Part shown: piece after piece, positions 53,338 to 62,000 of the stretch
How the letters are laid out: the number at the start of each line of letters is the position of its first letter
Numbering within the stretch: position 1 is the stretch's first letter
NCBI RefSeq assembly: GCF_039614845.1
Contig: NZ_JBDIML010000001.1
Coordinates: 682,001-746,000 of the forward strand
Length of the DNA: 64,000 bases
Reading direction: 5' to 3'
Source: Ornithinibacillus xuwenensis
GTDB taxonomy: Bacteria > Bacillota > Bacilli > Bacillales > Amphibacillaceae
Notes under the pieces: model-generated
Seen by the model: the letters and a program-made list of their open reading frames with translations, nothing else
Databases searched by the model: none
Told to the model about the DNA's origin: nothing
Translations under genes and position numbers: made by a program

Positions 53338-55496
53338 TTACGTTCAATTTCCTCCATGACGTATGCTTCAATAATGTCGCCTTCTTTAATATCATTATAA
53401 TTCTTAATGGTTATCCCACATTCATAGTTTTGCGCAACTTCTTTTACATCATCTTTGAAGCGTTTCAGTGCGTCAATTTCTCCTTCGAACAGTACAACAC
53501 CATTACGAATTAATCGAATTCCTGCGTCTCTTGTAATTTTACCATCTGTCACATAGCTACCAGCAATAGTTCCGACTTTCGAAACCTTGAATGTCTCTCT
53601 AACCTCCGCTTGACCAATAACTTTTTCTTCAAATTCTGGATCAAGCATACCCTTCATTGCTGCTTCAATTTCTTCAATCGCTTTATAGATTACACGATGT
53701 AATCGCACATCCACATTTTCAGACTCAGCAGAACTTTTGGCATTTGCATCAGGACGAACATTAAATCCAATTACAATTGCATTGGAAGCAGATGCTAAAA
53801 TAATATCTGATTCTGTAATTGCCCCTACGCCTGTGTGAATAATTTTTATTTTTACACCTTCCACTTCAATTTTACGAAGAGAAGCTGCTAGAGCTTCAAC
53901 AGAGCCTTGAACATCTGCTTTGATAATAACGTTAATTTCCTTCATTTCACCCTGTTTGATTTGGTCAAATAAATCATCAAGACTAACCTTAGTTTGCTCA
54001 GTTCTGTTTTCTTGTATGTGCTTTTGTTGACGAGCCTCACCAATTTGTCGTGCTTTCTTTTCATCATCGAATACTAAAAATTGATCGCCGGCCTGAGGAA
54101 CATCATTTAAACCTGTAATCTCAACTGGTGTTGATGGACCAGCCTCTTTAACACGTTGTCCTAAATCGTTCACCATAGCACGGACACGACCAAATGTGTT
54201 TCCGACAACAATTGGATCCCCAACGCGTAATGTACCATTTTGCACTAAGAGAGTAGCTACAGAGCCACGACCTTTATCCAGCTGTGCTTCAATTACTGTT
54301 CCAGTAGCATTTCGATTTGGATTAGCCTTTAATTCTTCAACCTCAGATACAAGGACAATCATTTCTAGTAAGTCATCGATTCCTTCACCTTTAATTGCTG
54401 ATAATTGAACAAAGATAGTGTCTCCGCCCCAGTCCTCAGGAACTAATTCATATTCCGTTAATTCCTGCATCACACGATCAGGATTTGCACCTTCTTTATC
54501 AATCTTATTAACCGCAATGATAATTGGAACTTCTGCTGCTTTAGCATGGTTTATTGCTTCAACAGTTTGCGGCATAACACCATCATCTGCAGCAACTACT
54601 AGAATTGCAATATCGGTAACTTGGGCACCACGTGAACGCATGCTTGTAAAAGCAGCGTGACCAGGCGTATCTAAGAAAGAGATTTTTTTACCATTTCGTG
54701 TAACCTGATAAGCACCAATATGTTGCGTGATTCCACCTGCTTCACCTTCTGTAACCTTTGTATTACGAATGGAATCCAGTAAGGTTGTTTTACCGTGATC
54801 GACGTGCCCCATAATGGTAACAACGGCAGGTCTTTCCACTAAATCAGCCTCATTATCCTCGTCAGTATATTTATCTAGGTCAGTATCTTCTAAAATAATT
54901 TCTTTTTCAACCTCTACTTCATACTCAGCACAGATTAGTTCAATTGCGTCGTCATCAAGGTCTTGGTTTTTAGTTGCCATGACACCCAGGAACATTAATT
55001 TTTTTATGATTTCAGATGCTTCTTTATTTAGCTTCCCTGCTAAATCACTCACAGTTAAAGTCCCACTATATTTAATTTCCTTAGGTGCTTCTTTTACAAC
55101 CGGTTGCTGGGAATTCTGTGGTTGTTTATGCTTTTTGTTTTTTGGTCCCTTATTCTGTTGTTTGTTGTTATTGGGTTTTGGTTTATTGTTATTCATTTGT
55201 TTTTTATTATGTTGAACTTGTTGCTTTGTATTCGGATTCTTCGTTGAATTTTTAATTTGTTGCCCGTCGGAATTAGGTGTTTTTTTCTCATTATGACGAG
55301 GTTTATCAGCATTTCTTTCTAGTTTTTGGTCTTTCTTGTTTGCATTAAATTTACCATCTAACTTTGAAATGGCACTATCATCTATCGTAGACATATGATT
55401 TGTTACTTCTATATTATTTTCTTGTAAGAAATTAATAACATCCTTACTTGTGATATTTTGTTGTTTCGCATACTCATATACACGCATTTTACGCAT
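53334..55496 (-). CDS. infB: Translation initiation factor IF-2
   Basis: IF-2 is the GTPase that delivers initiator tRNA to the 30S subunit. The 720-residue protein has an N-terminal IF2-N domain (MRKMRVYEYAKQQNITSKDV), a Lys/Asn/Gln-rich low-complexity stretch (~55-135), a second IF2-N domain (~145-195), the G domain (GHVDHGKTTL, DTPGHAAF, NKID), and C-terminal beta-barrel domains. GGGGGTG precedes the ATG. It is coupled to ylxP. Confidence 0.98.
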   Translation of the reverse strand: MRKMRVYEYAKQQNITSKDVINFLQENNIEVTNHMSTIDDSAISKLDGKFNANKKDQKLERNADKPRHNEKKTPNSDGQQIKNSTKNPNTKQQVQHNKKQMNNNKPKPNNNKQQNKGPKNKKHKQPQNSQQPVVKEAPKEIKYSGTLTVSDLAGKLNKEASEIIKKLMFLGVMATKNQDLDDDAIELICAEYEVEVEKEIILEDTDLDKYTDEDNEADLVERPAVVTIMGHVDHGKTTLLDSIRNTKVTEGEAGGITQHIGAYQVTRNGKKISFLDTPGHAAFTSMRSRGAQVTDIAILVVAADDGVMPQTVEAINHAKAAEVPIIIAVNKIDKEGANPDRVMQELTEYELVPEDWGGDTIFVQLSAIKGEGIDDLLEMIVLVSEVEELKANPNRNATGTVIEAQLDKGRGSVATLLVQNGTLRVGDPIVVGNTFGRVRAMVNDLGQRVKEAGPSTPVEITGLNDVPQAGDQFLVFDDEKKARQIGEARQQKHIQENRTEQTKVSLDDLFDQIKQGEMKEINVIIKADVQGSVEALAASLRKIEVEGVKIKIIHTGVGAITESDIILASASNAIVIGFNVRPDANAKSSAESENVDVRLHRVIYKAIEEIEAAMKGMLDPEFEEKVIGQAEVRETFKVSKVGTIAGSYVTDGKITRDAGIRLIRNGVVLFEGEIDALKRFKDDVKEVAQNYECGITIKNYNDIKEGDIIEAYVMEEIERK

Positions 55497-55516
55497 ATGT
55501 TCACCCCCGAATTTAT

Positions 55517-55819
55517 TTACCCGAGTAACGACTTTAATTTATTTGCAAAACCATCATCTAATATTGCAATGGCTACTCTATGGGATTTTCCAATAGCATT
55601 TGATAATGTATCTCGATTATCGGCTACGATAATATAAGGAATATTATATGACTGACACTTATCTGTTAGCTTTTTCATTGTTTGGGGACCAGTATCATTT
55701 GCTATAAGTATTAATCTTGCTCTTCTTTTCTGTATGTCTTTTACAATCGTTTCTTCCCCAGTTGAACATTTGCCTGCACGAAACGCTAAGCCGATAAGAT
55801 TTAAGTATTGATTATTCAT
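55517..55819 (-). CDS. ylxQ: YlxQ, L7Ae-type RNA-binding protein
   Basis: The 100-residue protein has the L7Ae/L30e/S12e/Gadd45 fold (LIGLAFRAGKCSTGEETI, ILIANDTGPQTMKKL), which in B. subtilis binds kink-turns. The ATG at 55819 overlaps the ylxR stop codon by 8 bases. The function is not settled. Confidence 0.94.
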   Translation of the reverse strand: MNNQYLNLIGLAFRAGKCSTGEETIVKDIQKRRARLILIANDTGPQTMKKLTDKCQSYNIPYIIVADNRDTLSNAIGKSHRVAIAILDDGFANKLKSLLG

Positions 55820-56087
55820 TGTGATCCTCAACAAGTCTTCTTAATTCATCATAAATCGTCTGATCAATAGTAGCATTGAGCTGTCTACTTAACACGCCAG
55901 TTTTTTCTGCCTTATTTATCACTTGTAGATTTTTTGTTAAATAGGCCCCTCTGCCATTTTTCTTTCCTGTTGAATCAACAAAGACCTCTCCTTCTTTGTT
56001 TCTCACAACACGAATTAACTCTTTCTTGGGTTTCATTTCATTTGTAACGACACATTTACGCTCTGGAGTTTTACGCTTTTGCACCAT
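55812..56087 (-). CDS. ylxR: YlxR (RnpM), DUF448 family protein
   Basis: The 91-residue protein (MVQKRKTPERKCVVTNEMKP onward) has the DUF448 GRGAYL motif. It has been reported to bind RNase P RNA and modulate the enzyme. The long frame upstream overlaps nusA and is not used; the ATG at 56087 follows GAGAGG. It lies 13 bases after nusA. Confidence 0.95.
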   Translation of the reverse strand: MVQKRKTPERKCVVTNEMKPKKELIRVVRNKEGEVFVDSTGKKNGRGAYLTKNLQVINKAEKTGVLSRQLNATIDQTIYDELRRLVEDHNE

Positions 56088-56100
56088 ATAAACCTCTCCC

Positions 56101-57201
56101 TTATTCGAATAAATCCTCTTCGAAATCTGCGTAATCTTCCTTTTCTTTATCAGATAATATTCCTTCTTCACGTGCTTCTGTTTCACTCTTAATATCGATT
56201 TTCCACCCAGTCAATTTCGCAGCAAGACGTGCATTTTGACCACGCTTACCAATAGCAAGGGATAACTGATAATCCGGAACGACAACTGTTGTTGATTTGT
56301 CTTCCTCATTTACTAGTACCTCAACAACTTTTGAAGGACTAAGTGCATTTGATACATAAACTATCGGGTCCTCTGACCACTCTACGATATCAATTTTTTC
56401 ACCCTTCAATTCGTTTACAATCGCTTGAACACGTTGACCTTTTTGACCAACACAAGAACCGACTGGATCAATCTCAGGATCAGCTGCATAAACAGCAATC
56501 TTCGAACGATCTCCTGCTTCTCTAGCTACTGATTTTATTTCCACAATTCCATCATAAATTTCTGGAACTTCCATTTCAAATAAACGCTTTAATAATCCTG
56601 GGTGAGATCTAGAAATATAGATTTGAGGTCCCTTACTAGTATTTTCAACTTTTGTAACAAAGACCTTTAATCGATCATGTACTTGGTAGTCCTCTGTTGG
56701 CATTTGCTCTGCTTCTGGAAGCTTAGCCTCTATTTTACCTAAGTTAACATAGACAAATCTAGGGTCAATTCGTTGAATAATTCCTGTCATAACATCTTCT
56801 TCGCGATCTGCATATTCACTAAAAATCACACCACGTTCCGCTTCTCGAACACGCTGTGTCACAACTTGTTTAGCAGCTTGTGCTGCAATTCTTCCAAAAT
56901 CCTTTGGTGTTACTTCTACTTCAATAACATCTTCTATATCATAATTTGGATTAATTTTCTTCGCTTCATCTAGCGAAATTTCTTGTTGATTATCCTCAAC
57001 TTCTTCCACAACCGTTTTTCGTGAAAAGACTCTCATCGTTCCTGCATTTTCATCTAATTCCACACGAACATTAGTAGCTGATTTAAAATTTTTCTTATAA
57101 GCTGATATCAATGCAGCTTCTAATGCTTCTATTAATACTTCCTTATCAATACCTTTTTCTTTACCCAAATTCTCAATTGCATCAAACAATTGACTACTCA
57201 T
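56101..57201 (-). CDS. nusA: Transcription termination/antitermination factor NusA
   Basis: NusA binds RNA polymerase and RNA and modulates pausing and termination. The 366-residue protein has the N-terminal polymerase-binding domain, an S1 domain (~135-200), and two KH domains (GSCVGQKGQRVQAI and SLAIGKRGQNARLAAKLTG). It lacks the C-terminal acidic repeats of E. coli NusA, as usual in Bacilli. It starts 17 bases after rimP. Confidence 0.97.
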   Translation of the reverse strand: MSSQLFDAIENLGKEKGIDKEVLIEALEAALISAYKKNFKSATNVRVELDENAGTMRVFSRKTVVEEVEDNQQEISLDEAKKINPNYDIEDVIEVEVTPKDFGRIAAQAAKQVVTQRVREAERGVIFSEYADREEDVMTGIIQRIDPRFVYVNLGKIEAKLPEAEQMPTEDYQVHDRLKVFVTKVENTSKGPQIYISRSHPGLLKRLFEMEVPEIYDGIVEIKSVAREAGDRSKIAVYAADPEIDPVGSCVGQKGQRVQAIVNELKGEKIDIVEWSEDPIVYVSNALSPSKVVEVLVNEEDKSTTVVVPDYQLSLAIGKRGQNARLAAKLTGWKIDIKSETEAREEGILSDKEKEDYADFEEDLFE

Positions 57202-57218
57202 TTCCCTTTTTCCCCCTT

Positions 57219-57689
57219 TTATAGTACGACTGCTATTCTTGCCTTTGCAATTTTATCAAATGGAATTTCCACTTGCTTCTTTTGAGTTTTCAATTTATAT
57301 TCAATCGTTACGGTATTGTTAGAAAAATCTACAAGAATACCTTCATAAACCTTTTCACCATTGATTGGCTCAAATAATTTGACATAGACATTTTTGTTCA
57401 CGCTTTTTGTGAAATCTTCCGCTGTTTTTAAAGGACGTTCAACCCCTGGCGAGGAAACCTCTAAAAAGTAAGCTTCAGGAATGGGATCGACTTCATCTAA
57501 TTTTTCACTTAAATGTTCCGACACTTCACCACACTCCGATATGTCTATACCGCCTTCTTTATCAATGTAAACACGTAGGAACCAGTTCTTACCTTCTTTT
57601 ACATACTCGATATCAACTAATTCTAAATTCTTTTTTTCTAAAATCGGCTGCACTAATTCTTCTGTTGTTTTTACAACTTGAGAGCTCAA
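57219..57689 (-). CDS. rimP: Ribosome maturation factor RimP
   Basis: RimP helps assemble the 30S subunit. The 156-residue protein shows VDIEYVKEGKNWFLRVYIDKEGG and YFLEVSSPGVERPL, the family signatures. The start is a TTG at 57689; in-frame stops upstream exclude a longer frame, and AGGAGG lies 10 bases before it. It is the first gene of the nusA operon. Confidence 0.95.
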   Translation of the reverse strand: MSSQVVKTTEELVQPILEKKNLELVDIEYVKEGKNWFLRVYIDKEGGIDISECGEVSEHLSEKLDEVDPIPEAYFLEVSSPGVERPLKTAEDFTKSVNKNVYVKLFEPINGEKVYEGILVDFSNNTVTIEYKLKTQKKQVEIPFDKIAKARIAVVL

Positions 57690-57774
57690 AGCTCACCATC
57701 CTCCTTTTAACTCTAGCTGCATTGCTATTTCTTATTATTGACAAACTCCTATAAATTAATTTAGGTATGTATCA

Positions 57775-57804
57775 ATATAAAACCCTTGCCAATAAAGGCA
57801 AGGG
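57775..57804 (-). terminator. Terminator 2 of the RsbR-like gene
   Basis: An 8-bp perfect stem (CCCTTGCC with GGCAAGGG) is followed by TTTTA on the minus strand. Confidence 0.85.
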
Positions 57805-57833
57805 ATGTTTAAACAGAGTAGCAGATTACGAAG

Positions 57834-57858
57834 AAAGAGTGGGATATGCCCACTCTTT
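57834..57858 (-). terminator. Terminator 1 of the RsbR-like gene
   Basis: A 10-bp perfect stem (AAAGAGTGGG with CCCACTCTTT) precedes a T/C-rich stretch on the minus strand. Confidence 0.75.
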
Positions 57859-58015
57859 TGTCCGATGTTATCAGTACTTACTTCTAGAATATACCATAAG
57901 TTATTTAAGCATGCAAGGCATTCGGATAAAGTAAAACACGTCTCATTATTACCTATCAAGCCTTAGTAGTCCGTATGACTCTTTCCTTCTCTTACACGTT
58001 TCACTTAACAAGAAC

Positions 58016-58897
58016 TCAACTATTATAGAAATCGATAAACGAGTTTGTGTTTCTGTTTGTATCTAATTTTAAATAGTCCTGAAGTGCTTTTTGAAGCGAT
58101 GCTTTGGTAGTTGCTTTTGATCGAAAGTCCACATCATGCTTTACCATATTCCTTACTATTTCTGGACGTAAACCTGTTATCACTAATTCACACCCCATCA
58201 TGTTCACGCCATCCAACAATTTCAAAAATAATTGGATAGAATCGCTATCCATTTCTGCAATGCCTGAAAGATCCATGATTAAAGTTTGAATTCGTCGTCT
58301 TCCTACTTCTAGCAATACCTTTTCTTCAATTATATTTGCTCGATTTGAATCGATTGTACCTATTAAAGGTAAAATGCAAACATCTGGTGTTATAGGAATT
58401 ATTGGAACAGAAAGATTATTGACCAATTTTTGTTGTTTTTCAATAAGCTCATCCTTGTATTTTGAATAACTCATGAAAAATCCATTGGTAAAATGGTCGA
58501 TTAAATCATTATAACGTATTGTTTCTTTGTAAAATATTTCACTGGTTTTTGTGGTGTTACCACATAAAACATCATATTGATTTAAAAACTCCCAGAGCGT
58601 TCGTCGAATTGACCGAAGCCATTCTAATTTAAAGCTCAGCGTCATCGCAAATTTTGCCCATAGAACCCCTTCTTTTCTAGCAAATTTGCTTACCTCTTCT
58701 TTTTCCTGATCAACTACTAATAGCACTAAGTGATGCGCGTTATCTAGCAAATTAATATTCCCAATTAATCGAATCTCGTTAATTTTATCACGTACATTGA
58801 CCGCTACATCTAATAATCTTTTTTCAAATAATGACCGATTTAATACTAAGAATTCGTGTAAGTCTTCACTTTTTTCGAAATTTGACAACATATTCAC
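58016..58897 (-). CDS. RsbR-like STAS domain protein
   Basis: The 293-residue protein has the layout of RsbR-type stressosome proteins: a divergent helical N-terminal sensor (residues ~1-150), a joining helix, and a C-terminal STAS domain (~165-278) with LPLIGTIDSNRA and MDLSGIAEMDS. In RsbRA the two phosphorylated residues are Thr171 and Thr205; the aligned positions here are Ser184 and Ser218. It may act in a stressosome or a similar signalling complex. No kinase or phosphatase gene is next to it. It is flanked by polC and rimP, with terminators on its 3' side. Confidence 0.88.
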   Translation of the reverse strand: MNMLSNFEKSEDLHEFLVLNRSLFEKRLLDVAVNVRDKINEIRLIGNINLLDNAHHLVLLVVDQEKEEVSKFARKEGVLWAKFAMTLSFKLEWLRSIRRTLWEFLNQYDVLCGNTTKTSEIFYKETIRYNDLIDHFTNGFFMSYSKYKDELIEKQQKLVNNLSVPIIPITPDVCILPLIGTIDSNRANIIEEKVLLEVGRRRIQTLIMDLSGIAEMDSDSIQLFLKLLDGVNMMGCELVITGLRPEIVRNMVKHDVDFRSKATTKASLQKALQDYLKLDTNRNTNSFIDFYNS

Positions 58898-59008
58898 TTC
58901 CTTATCCTATTGTGGTCAGAAAAGTATGTAATTTAATCAGAATAATTACAATTATAAATCAATTATATCTACTCTAGATAGTGTTATTCAACCAATAATG
59001 AGAAAAAA

Positions 59009-59040
59009 TGATCCCGTGCATCACGAATTCAGCTCGGGAC
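59009..59040 (-). terminator. Possible terminator of polC
   Basis: A short stem GTCCCG with CGGGAT and a long loop is followed by a T-rich run on the minus strand, just after the polC stop. Confidence 0.5.
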
Positions 59041-59073
59041 CAAATATTATCAAATGACAAACCTACAAGAAAT

Positions 59074-62000
59074 CTAGAATAGAGATAGTTGATTCTTTTC
59101 CTCCATACCCTCTAAGCAGCCATGGTTATCAAGATATTCTAATACAGTTTTGGAGATTTTACTTCTTTCCCTTAAATCTTCTTTCGATAGAAATTCTCCT
59201 TCTTCTCTTGCTTTAACAATATTAATTGCTGCATTTGTACCAAGTCCTTCAACTGCATTAAAAGGTGGTATTAATGTATTACCCTCTACGACGAACTCTG
59301 AAGCCTTGGATTTATATAAATCTACTTTTTGTAATGAAATACCACGCTCACACATTTCTAATGCAATTTCTAGTACGGTTAGTAGGTTCTTCTCTTTAGG
59401 AGAAGCATCATTTCCTTTTACACTAATTTCTTCTACTCGCTTACGAATTGCTTCTGGGCCTTTAATCATAGTATCTAAATCAAAATCCCCTGCACGAACG
59501 GTAAAATATGCAGCATAAAAGTAAATAGGATGGTGTACTTTAAAATAAGCAATCCTTACAGCCATTAATACATAGGCGGCAGCATGTGCCTTCGGGAACA
59601 TATACTTAATCTTTTTACAGGATTCGACATACCAATCAGGTACATCATGCTTTTTCATTTCAACAATCCATTCATCCTGTAACCCTTTCCCTTTACGAAC
59701 GGATTCCATTATCTTAAATGCGAGTGATGCTTCTAACCCTTTATGCATGAGATAAACCATAATATCGTCACGACACCCAATAACATCTGGTAGTTCACAA
59801 ATGCCTTCATTAATCAATTCTTGAGCATTTCCCAACCAAACATCCGTCCCGTGTGATAAGCCTGAAATAATAACCAATTCTGCAAATGTACTCGGCTTTG
59901 TATCCTCTAACATTTGGCGTACAAATTTGGTTCCGAATTCAGGTACACCCAATGTACCGGTTTTACAGTTAATTTGTTCTGGTGTCACACCTAAAGACTC
60001 TGTGCCCGAGAATATCTTCATCACTTCTTTATCATCAGTTGGAATTGTCTTCGGATCAATACCACTTAAGTCCTGAAGCATACGTATTACGGTCGGATCA
60101 TCGTGTCCCAGTATATCGAGTTTTAACAGATTGTCATGAATGGAATGGAAATCAAAATGTGTTGTGCGCCATTCACTTTTACGGTCATCGGCAGGATACT
60201 GTATTGGTGTAAAATCAAAAATTTCCATATCGTCTGGAACAACAATAATACCACCTGGATGCTGTCCTGTAGTTCTTTTTACACCTGTACATCCCTGCAC
60301 CAATCGATCCACTTCAGCGTTTTTAAACACTAATTGTTTATCTGATGCAAAACCTTTTACGTAGCCATAAGCTGTTTTCTCAGCTATAGTACCAATTGTT
60401 CCAGCACGAAAGACATTGTCCTCGCCAAACAGTACCTTCGTATAATTATGAGCATTCGGTTGGTATTCACCTGAAAAGTTCAAATCAATGTCGGGTACTT
60501 TATCCCCCTTGAATCCTAAGAATGTTTCAAACGGAATATCCTGTCCATCTTTACTGAGTGAAGTCCCACATGTTGGACAATCTTTATCAGCTAAATCAAA
60601 ACCACTTGCAACGGATCCATCGGTAATAAATTCGTTATAATGACAGCTTGGACAGACGTAATGAGGAGGCAAAGGATTAACTTCTGTAATTTCTGTCATG
60701 GTTGCGACAAAGGAGGATCCAACTGAACCCCTAGAACCAACCAAATAGCCATCATCTAATGATTTTTTAACTAATTTATGTGATATTAAATAGATTACGG
60801 CAAACCCATTGCTAATAATACTGTCTAATTCTTTTTCCAATCTATCCGTGACAATTTTCGGAACGGGTTCACCATAGATGAGCTTCGCGCGAGTATAGCA
60901 TAAATCTCTGATTTCTTGATCTGCACCCTCAATTGTTGGTGTATACAAGTCATCCTTAACTGGTGAAAGTTCATCAATTTCATCTGCCAAAGCCTGAGTA
61001 TTAGTCACAACAATTTCTTTTGCCTTTTCAGTCCCAAGAAAACTAAAACAATCCAACATTTCATTCGTTGTACGGAAAGGCGTGTCAGGTAAAGTTACCC
61101 TATTTAATGGGTTTCCAGCTTGAGAAGCAATCAGAATTTGGCGATACATCTTTTCATGGTTATCGATATAATGAACATTTCCAGAAGCAATAACCTTTTT
61201 ATTCATTCTTTGACCGAGGTCGACAATCTTTTTAATGATATCTAGAATTTGAGCTTCATTCTGAACAAGATCTTTATCCAGAAGATGGGTGTAGTTCCCA
61301 GGAGGCTGTACTTCGATATAATCATAAAATTCTGCAACCTTTTCAGCTTCTTCTGCTGACTTTTGCATCATGGTCTCAAATACCTCTCCACTGTCACAAG
61401 CTGTTCCTACTAAAACCCCCGAACGAAGCTTTTGTAACAGTGATCTTGGTATCCGTGGTACACGATAAAAGTAATCGATATGTGCTAGGGAAACTAGCTT
61501 ATATAGATTTTTTAGTCCTTCTTGTGTTTGAGCAATCAACGTGCAATGGAATGGTCTTGATCGTTGATAAGCATTGCCTTCTCCCATATGATTATTTAAA
61601 TGAAGATGATTCGTAATCTCCTTTTTCAATAATGCTTGGACTAATTTCCATAATAAATATCCTGTAGCCTCAGCATCATAAATTGCACGGTGATGCTGTG
61701 TTAATTCAATATCTAAATGCTTACATAATGTATTTAGTCGGTGATTCTTTAATTCTGGGAATAAAAATCTAGCTAACTCTAATGTATCAATCACTGGATT
61801 TTCAACCTTATCATAGCCAATTTTCTGATAACCTTGATTAAGGAAACCAATATCAAAGCTAGCGTTATGGGCGACAAATATTGCATCTCCACTCCAAACA
61901 TGGAAATCACGTAATACATCATCAATTTCGGGGGCATCTTTTACCATATCATCTGTAATACCAGTTAAATCAATAGTCGTTTGCGAAAGTGCATGATGTG

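Larger units (their letters stand above)
57690..58015. other. Intergenic region with two terminators
   Basis: This 326-bp region separates the RsbR-like gene from rimP. It holds two tandem terminator hairpins (57779-57804 and 57834-57858) and, nearer rimP, A/T-rich sequence that should carry the nusA operon promoter; a TTGATA/TATAGG pair at 16-base spacing is the best match seen by eye. No gene is recognised in it. Confidence 0.6.

Noticed and set aside
54814..55215. Plus-strand frame of 133 codons opposite infB
   Set aside because: It is antisense to the low-complexity and second N-terminal regions of IF-2; composition bias explains the open frame.
57756..57959. Minus-strand frame of 67 codons between the RsbR-like gene and rimP
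   Set aside because: It spans both terminator hairpins and has no ribosome site, so it is unlikely to be a gene.
59982..60364. Overlapping plus-strand frames opposite polC
   Set aside because: They are shadows of the conserved polymerase domain.
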